Below, piece after piece: positions 4,850-9,077 of a DNA stretch of 9,077 nt (position 1 is the first letter of the stretch; each line of letters starts with the position of its first letter). Where the stretch lies: assembly GCA_946885335.1 (NCBI GenBank), contig CAMPGG010000128.1, positions 1 to 9,077 of the forward strand, written 5' to 3'. The translations under genes and the position numbers were made by a program. The notes under the pieces are model-generated. The model worked only from the letters and a program-made list of their open reading frames with translations. It searched no databases and was not told where the DNA came from. Origin of the DNA: an uncultured Chitinophagaceae bacterium. Lineage in GTDB: Bacteria > Bacteroidota > Bacteroidia > Chitinophagales > Chitinophagaceae.

Positions 4850-7102
4850 ATGAAAGCCTACCTGCACGGATTTTATTACTCATTACCTATACAGCTGGTA
4901 TTCCTGCATTTTAGAAAATACCAGGTCTTACTGGTTTTCTGGTTCATATTATTCAGTGTTGTTGATGGTGAATTGATGAAAACTTTTGGAGCCGATTCTT
5001 TATACCTGGCTCCGGAATACCTTGGTGTGGTAAATTCTTTCAGTACCGCATTAGTGGGTATGGCTGTCGGTATGTTTATCATGAGTTGGAACATTACCAC
5101 CTTTATTCTTTTTAGCCAGCATTTTAAATTTTTGGCAACCACTTCAAATCCGTTCTTAAAATATTGTATTAACAACAGCATCATTCCTTTATTTTTTCTT
5201 CTCTTTTATTTAGTGCAGGCTTATATTTTCGACAGGTACAAGGAATTGATAGGCACCCTGGATTTTGTTTTTTTGGCCGGAGGTTTTTTAGTTGGTCTTG
5301 TATTTCTCCTTGCTATCAGCTTCCTGTATTTTTTTGGTGCAGACAGAACCATTTACAGGCGCATCCAGCCAGCTTTTCAAAAGGAAGTGGATGTATTTAA
5401 ACTTCAACCCAACCCTGAATTCTGGCAACAACCACAGATTATCCGGGTTGAATGGTATCTCGATTCTTTTTTTACACGTAAGCGTGTCCGTGATGTTTCG
5501 CATTACAGCCACAGTTTTTTAGATACCATTTTTAAGCGACATCACTTTGCATCTGTCATTTCTGTATTGATCGCTTTTTTCATCCTGGTCATTGTAGGAT
5601 TCTTTCTTGAGCATACATTTTTTCAAATACCGGCCGCTGCCAGCATTACTATTTTCTTTGCTATTCTCATTGGTGTATCGGGTGCATTCGCCTATTTTTT
5701 ACAAAGTTGGAGTGTTCCTTACCTGATCATGCTGATCATAATTTTAAACCTGTTTTATAAATGGGAGTGGATAGATCCGCGTAATAAAGCGTACGGACTG
5801 AATTACAACAACAAAACAGAAAGACCGGTTTATGGTCCTGAAACATTATCTGCTTTAAGTAAACCTGATAATGTAACTGCAGACAGTGCAAATATGATCC
5901 GGGTTTTGGAGAACTGGAAAAGAAAACAGGAATCGGGAAATCCTTTGATGGTCATCATTACAACCAGTGGCGGTGGAAGTCGCAGTGCAACATTTACCAT
6001 GAACATCTTGCAGCAACTGGATAGTGTTACACATGGCGACCTCATGAAAAAAACATTTTTAATTACAGGTGCTTCCGGTGGTATGCTTGGCGCCTCTTAT
6101 TTCCGGGAGTTATACTTGCAAAGCCAAAAAGATGTCTCTATCAATTTATACGATAATAAATATGTGGATGATATCAGTGGTGATTTATTAAATCCTGTTT
6201 TTTCATCTTTTGTGGCAAGAGATCTTATTTCTCCTGCTCAAAAATTCCAGGTGGGCCCATATACATATATAAAAGACCGGGCTTATGCTTTTGAAGAAAA
6301 ACTCAATGACAATACCCGGAAATTACTGGATAAAAGATTGATCGATTACAAGGATGATGAATTTAATGCTAACATACCATTGATGTTTTTCAGTTCTGTT
6401 GTTACCCGGGATGCAAGAAGAATGCTGATCAGCACACAGCCTATTCGATTTATGATGAAACCGTTAGTAGATTCTTCTGTAACAGGTGAACTTTCTCCCG
6501 ATGCTATAGACTTTACTGCGTTTTTCAAATCCCAGGATCCATATAATTTACGGATGCTTACGGCACTCCGCATGAATGCAACCTTCCCCATTGTATTACC
6601 TAATGTCTGGTTGCCATCAAGCCCGGTAATTGATGTTATGGATGGTGGTTTGCGGGATAATTTTGGACAGGAAACCGCCATTCGTTTCATTCATATGTTT
6701 GAAGACTGGCTTAAACAAAATACAAGTGGTGTATTGATCGTCCAGTTGCGTGACAGGGAACCCGGTGGCTGGGATCATCCCTACCTGACAGATAATATTG
6801 CCGAACAGGCAACAAAACCTTTTTTGTTGTTGCAACATAATTGGGGAAACATCATGGAATTTTCTCAGAATGATATGCTGGCTTATTATTCCGCAAGCAA
6901 TGACCTTAAATTAAAAAGAGTGTTTTTTCAGTATGCATCTAAAACAGCGGAAACCAGAGCACCATTGAATTTTCATCTTACACAAAGTGAAAAGCAGGAT
7001 ATTTTTTTAAGCATGCAATGGAAAAACAATATTGAAAATTTTCAAAAAGTGCAGGAGCTCTTTAATCAGCCGGTTACGCCTGTGCCTTCAAAGGCTGAAT
7101 AA
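4850..7102 (+). CDS. Patatin-like phospholipase with N-terminal multi-pass membrane domain
   Basis: This is a 750-residue, probably inner-membrane protein in two halves. Residues 1-305 hold about six or seven hydrophobic segments (near 25-39, 58-88, 110-126, 138-162, 234-254, 261-285, 288-303), with a polar stretch at about 165-233. The C-terminal half is a patatin-like hydrolase. It has the oxyanion-hole glycines in TSGGGSRS (372-379), the nucleophile elbow GASGG with Ser409 (407-411), and the catalytic Asp598 in DGGLRDNFG (598-606). This order is normal for the family, which cleaves acyl esters of phospholipids or neutral lipids by a Ser-Asp dyad. The dyad is complete, so activity is likely; the substrate is unknown. 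An in-frame TTG at 4844 would add two residues, but the ATG at 4850 is preferred. The 3' end overlaps the convergent kinase gene by 29 bp. The side of the membrane carrying the lipase cannot be read with certainty. Confidence 0.84.
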   Translation: MKAYLHGFYYSLPIQLVFLHFRKYQVLLVFWFILFSVVDGELMKTFGADSLYLAPEYLGVVNSFSTALVGMAVGMFIMSWNITTFILFSQHFKFLATTSNPFLKYCINNSIIPLFFLLFYLVQAYIFDRYKELIGTLDFVFLAGGFLVGLVFLLAISFLYFFGADRTIYRRIQPAFQKEVDVFKLQPNPEFWQQPQIIRVEWYLDSFFTRKRVRDVSHYSHSFLDTIFKRHHFASVISVLIAFFILVIVGFFLEHTFFQIPAAASITIFFAILIGVSGAFAYFLQSWSVPYLIMLIIILNLFYKWEWIDPRNKAYGLNYNNKTERPVYGPETLSALSKPDNVTADSANMIRVLENWKRKQESGNPLMVIITTSGGGSRSATFTMNILQQLDSVTHGDLMKKTFLITGASGGMLGASYFRELYLQSQKDVSINLYDNKYVDDISGDLLNPVFSSFVARDLISPAQKFQVGPYTYIKDRAYAFEEKLNDNTRKLLDKRLIDYKDDEFNANIPLMFFSSVVTRDARRMLISTQPIRFMMKPLVDSSVTGELSPDAIDFTAFFKSQDPYNLRMLTALRMNATFPIVLPNVWLPSSPVIDVMDGGLRDNFGQETAIRFIHMFEDWLKQNTSGVLIVQLRDREPGGWDHPYLTDNIAEQATKPFLLLQHNWGNIMEFSQNDMLAYYSASNDLKLKRVFFQYASKTAETRAPLNFHLTQSEKQDIFLSMQWKNNIENFQKVQELFNQPVTPVPSKAE
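7074..7102. other. 29-bp tail-to-tail gene overlap
   Basis: The last nine codons plus stop of the patatin gene (ending 7102) and of the lipid kinase gene (ending 7074) use the same DNA on opposite strands. Neither overlapping tail contains a conserved motif, so the tails are probably dispensable extensions. No terminator fits between the genes. Confidence 0.85.
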
Positions 7103-7988
7103 GTGAAAAGCAATGAGGGATGATCTCAAAATTAAATTCATCTGCAGTTTCCGCAGGATCACCATCCATATGTAAAGGCGCATTGCTTTTATTATAAATG
7201 GTTAATTTATCGGTTTGAAAATAAATCACTCCTTTTTTACCAGCTGTAAAAGTTTGATCTTCTAATTTGTTCCAGCCGGTTACCTGGATGAGGGTTTGTA
7301 TCAGTACGCTCATCTTATTTTGATTGGTAACAATAACAACATCCAGCAAACCATCGGAAAGGCTTGCCTGCGGCGCAATGGTGAAATTATTTCCAAACTG
7401 GTTACTGTTTGCAACACTGATAAAGAAAGCTTCCGTTTCAATTAGCCTTTTTCCAAATTTTATTTCAAAAGCGTATGTGGTTGCAGAAAAGAAATTTTTG
7501 ATTACCTGGTTGATATAAGTTGTCAATCCGCGTTTTGGTTGATTGGCAAAATCATGCGCTACTTTTGCATCAAAACCTAAGCCGCATAACATGCAGGCAA
7601 ATTTTCCATTCACCCGAAAACCATCTGTACGAACAGGTTTTCCTTTTATAAAAGCATCAATAGCTTTTGCTGGTTGTGCGGGAATATTAGCAGCTAATGC
7701 AAGCCCGTTACCAGAGCCACAAGGAATGATTCCAAAATTTACCTGTACATCTAACAAACTGCCGATAACCTGGCTTACCGTTCCATCACCACCTGCAATC
7801 AATACATCGGTGATGTTTTGTTCCTGGATGATATCTTTCAAAAAAATATAATCGCCACTGGCCACTGAGGGAAAAACAAGGCATGGAATATTTGCTGCGG
7901 CAAGTGAATTTTCTACCAGCAAACGAATACCCGATTTTGTTTGCGTACCGGAAATGGGGTTGATAATAAATATTACTTTTCTGTGCAT
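7074..7988 (-). CDS. Diacylglycerol/sphingoid lipid kinase family protein (YegS/DgkB-like)
   Basis: This 304-residue protein is a lipid kinase of the DAGK-catalytic family, which phosphorylates lipid hydroxyls (diacylglycerol, or in some members sphingoid bases) with ATP at the inner face of the membrane. Motifs in order are INPISG (9-14), the nucleotide-binding GGDGT (66-70), CGSGNGLA (90-97), GLGFDA (136-141), APQASLSDGLLDVV (205-218) and HMDGDP (273-278). The last stands where the family usually has a DGE-type motif, here with Asp in place of Glu. Length and domain layout are normal. It begins 9 bp after the stop codon of the fabH-like gene and is probably co-transcribed with it. Its last 29 bp overlap the convergent patatin gene. 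Bacteroidota make sphingolipids, so a sphingoid substrate cannot be excluded, and no dgkB or sphK symbol is assigned. Confidence 0.88.
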   Translation of the reverse strand: MHRKVIFIINPISGTQTKSGIRLLVENSLAAANIPCLVFPSVASGDYIFLKDIIQEQNITDVLIAGGDGTVSQVIGSLLDVQVNFGIIPCGSGNGLALAANIPAQPAKAIDAFIKGKPVRTDGFRVNGKFACMLCGLGFDAKVAHDFANQPKRGLTTYINQVIKNFFSATTYAFEIKFGKRLIETEAFFISVANSNQFGNNFTIAPQASLSDGLLDVVIVTNQNKMSVLIQTLIQVTGWNKLEDQTFTAGKKGVIYFQTDKLTIYNKSNAPLHMDGDPAETADEFNFEIIPHCFSLIQPLKAQA

Positions 7989-7997
7989 CCTGTTTTT

Positions 7998-9062
7998 TTA
8001 CCAGCGTATTAATGCACTTGCCCAGGTAAAACCGCTGCCGAATGCAGCCAGGCATACGAGGTCATTTTCTTTTATTTTTCCTTCCTGCCATGCCTCGCAT
8101 AATGCAATGGGAATTGATGCGGCTGTTGTATTGCCGTAACGTTGTATGTTATTGTAAACCTGTTCATCCTTTAATCCCAATTTTTGCTGAACAAACTGGG
8201 CGATGCGCAGGTTAGCCTGGTGTGGTATTAATAAATTAATATCCGAAGCATTTAATCCATTTGCATGTAATGATTCCAAAATTACTTCCGGGAATTTCAC
8301 GATCGCTTTTTTGAAAACTGCCGGTCCATCCATGTTGGGAAACAATTGGGCATTATCTATCATGGCATGACTCATAAACATGTCCGCTATTTCTCCATCA
8401 TTAAAATCCGCATATTTTTGATCAGTCCAATGATTGGCATGTGTACCCGGATTATACATGGCCAGTACTTCAGCGCTTTCACCATCACTGTGCAAATGTG
8501 TGCTAAGAATGCCGCGTTTATTTCCTGATGTTGTTTTTTCGTCCGTTGGTTGCAAAACAACTGCACCGGCGCCATCACCAAAAATGACGGAGATATTGCG
8601 ACCGCGGGTAGTTAGATCTAATCCGAAAGAATGTTTTTCACTGCCGATCACCAAAATGTTTTTATACATACCGCTGCGAATGAACTGGTCGGCCACACTT
8701 AAAGCATAAACAAATCCACTGCACTGATTACGTACATCCAGTGCGCCAATTTCTTTCATCTTCATGGCTCTTTGAACCAATACGCCACAACCGGGAAAAT
8801 AATAATCAGGTGATAAAGTAGCAAAAACAATGAAGTCAATATCCTGTGGTGTTATGCCTGCTCTTTCAATGGCTATTTTGGCCGCTTCCACGCCCATGGT
8901 AGTGGTAGTTTCTTCCGTGCGGTGGGCAAATCTTCTTTCTTTAATCCCGGTGCGTTCCTGTATCCACTCATCGCTGGTGTCCATGTACTTTTTCAAATCA
9001 TTATTGGTAACAACATTCTCCGGTACGTACATTCCGATGCCGGCTATTTTAGAGGATGGCAT
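7998..9062 (-). CDS. fabH: 3-oxoacyl-ACP synthase III (KAS III, FabH-like), long form
   Basis: KAS III condenses an acyl-CoA starter with malonyl-ACP to start fatty-acid chains (type II synthesis, cytoplasm). The 354-residue product has TSDEWIQERTGIKERR (29-44), the nucleophile Cys114 in NQCSGFVYAL (112-121), GDGAGAVVL (162-170), His281 in PHQAN (280-284), Asn311 in YGNTTAASIP (309-318) and a terminal GSGFTWASALIRW. The Cys-His-Asn triad is complete. It is about 35 residues longer than E. coli FabH. The extra length lies between Cys114 and His281, mostly around 200-243, just before MDGPAVF, which matches the family's MNGREVF segment. The ATG is at 9062, with only 15 bp visible upstream and no -7 box there, so its promoter or an upstream operon gene lies beyond the window. 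The kinase gene follows 9 bp later. A role in a specialised lipid or pigment pathway rather than general initiation is possible. Confidence 0.88.
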   Translation of the reverse strand: MPSSKIAGIGMYVPENVVTNNDLKKYMDTSDEWIQERTGIKERRFAHRTEETTTTMGVEAAKIAIERAGITPQDIDFIVFATLSPDYYFPGCGVLVQRAMKMKEIGALDVRNQCSGFVYALSVADQFIRSGMYKNILVIGSEKHSFGLDLTTRGRNISVIFGDGAGAVVLQPTDEKTTSGNKRGILSTHLHSDGESAEVLAMYNPGTHANHWTDQKYADFNDGEIADMFMSHAMIDNAQLFPNMDGPAVFKKAIVKFPEVILESLHANGLNASDINLLIPHQANLRIAQFVQQKLGLKDEQVYNNIQRYGNTTAASIPIALCEAWQEGKIKENDLVCLAAFGSGFTWASALIRW

Positions 9063-9077
9063 GTTAAATCGTTTTTT

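Noticed and set aside
7543..7851. Plus-strand open frame inside the lipid kinase gene
   Set aside because: Antisense shadow of the conserved kinase coding region.
1..9077. Mobile element, defence system, CRISPR array or tRNA
   Set aside because: No transposase, integrase, long terminal repeats, spaced direct repeats or tRNA-like cloverleaf seen on either strand; nearly all DNA is conserved chromosomal coding sequence.

Overview
The window is a typical chromosomal stretch of a member of the Bacteroidota, most likely close to the Chitinophagaceae. The evidence is moderately AT-rich DNA, weak or absent Shine-Dalgarno sequences, and exact TAnnTTTG boxes (the Bacteroidota sigma-ABfr -7 element) just ahead of several genes. 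The heme A synthase indicates an aa3-type (heme A) terminal oxidase and so aerobic respiration. The family assignment is inference; no rRNA or other phylogenetic marker is present.

Layout, left to right. Positions 3-119 hold the 3' end of a carboxymuconolactone decarboxylase/AhpD-like gene (+). Next is korB (+), the beta subunit of a 2-oxoacid:ferredoxin oxidoreductase, without an adjacent alpha subunit in view. It converges on an FIH/JmjC-like cupin oxygenase gene (-). That gene diverges from a yciO-family gene (+), and the two appear to share one symmetric promoter core. yciO converges on rnhB (RNase HII, -), their stop codons overlapping in a TTAA. ctaA (heme A synthase, +) diverges from rnhB. 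After an 89-bp spacer with inverted repeats comes a 750-residue membrane protein with a C-terminal patatin-like lipase domain (+). It overlaps tail-to-tail, by 29 bp, a diacylglycerol/lipid kinase gene (-), which lies 9 bp downstream of a fabH-like ketoacyl-ACP synthase III gene (-).

How the genes fit together. Most are independent housekeeping genes: central carbon metabolism (korB), RNA:DNA hybrid removal (rnhB) and heme A biogenesis (ctaA). The right third has a lipid theme: acyl-chain initiation (fabH-like), lipid phosphorylation (kinase) and lipid hydrolysis (patatin). Only the first two are likely co-transcribed. There are no mobile elements, CRISPR arrays, tRNAs or rRNAs, and no gene-free stretch over 300 bp.

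I found no convincing new multi-gene system. The points most worth checking are the symmetric divergent promoter (CAAAnnTAnnTTTG), the very short leaders implied by the -7 boxes, the forced non-ATG start of rnhB, the YciO protein lacking TsaC signature residues, and the membrane-fused patatin.
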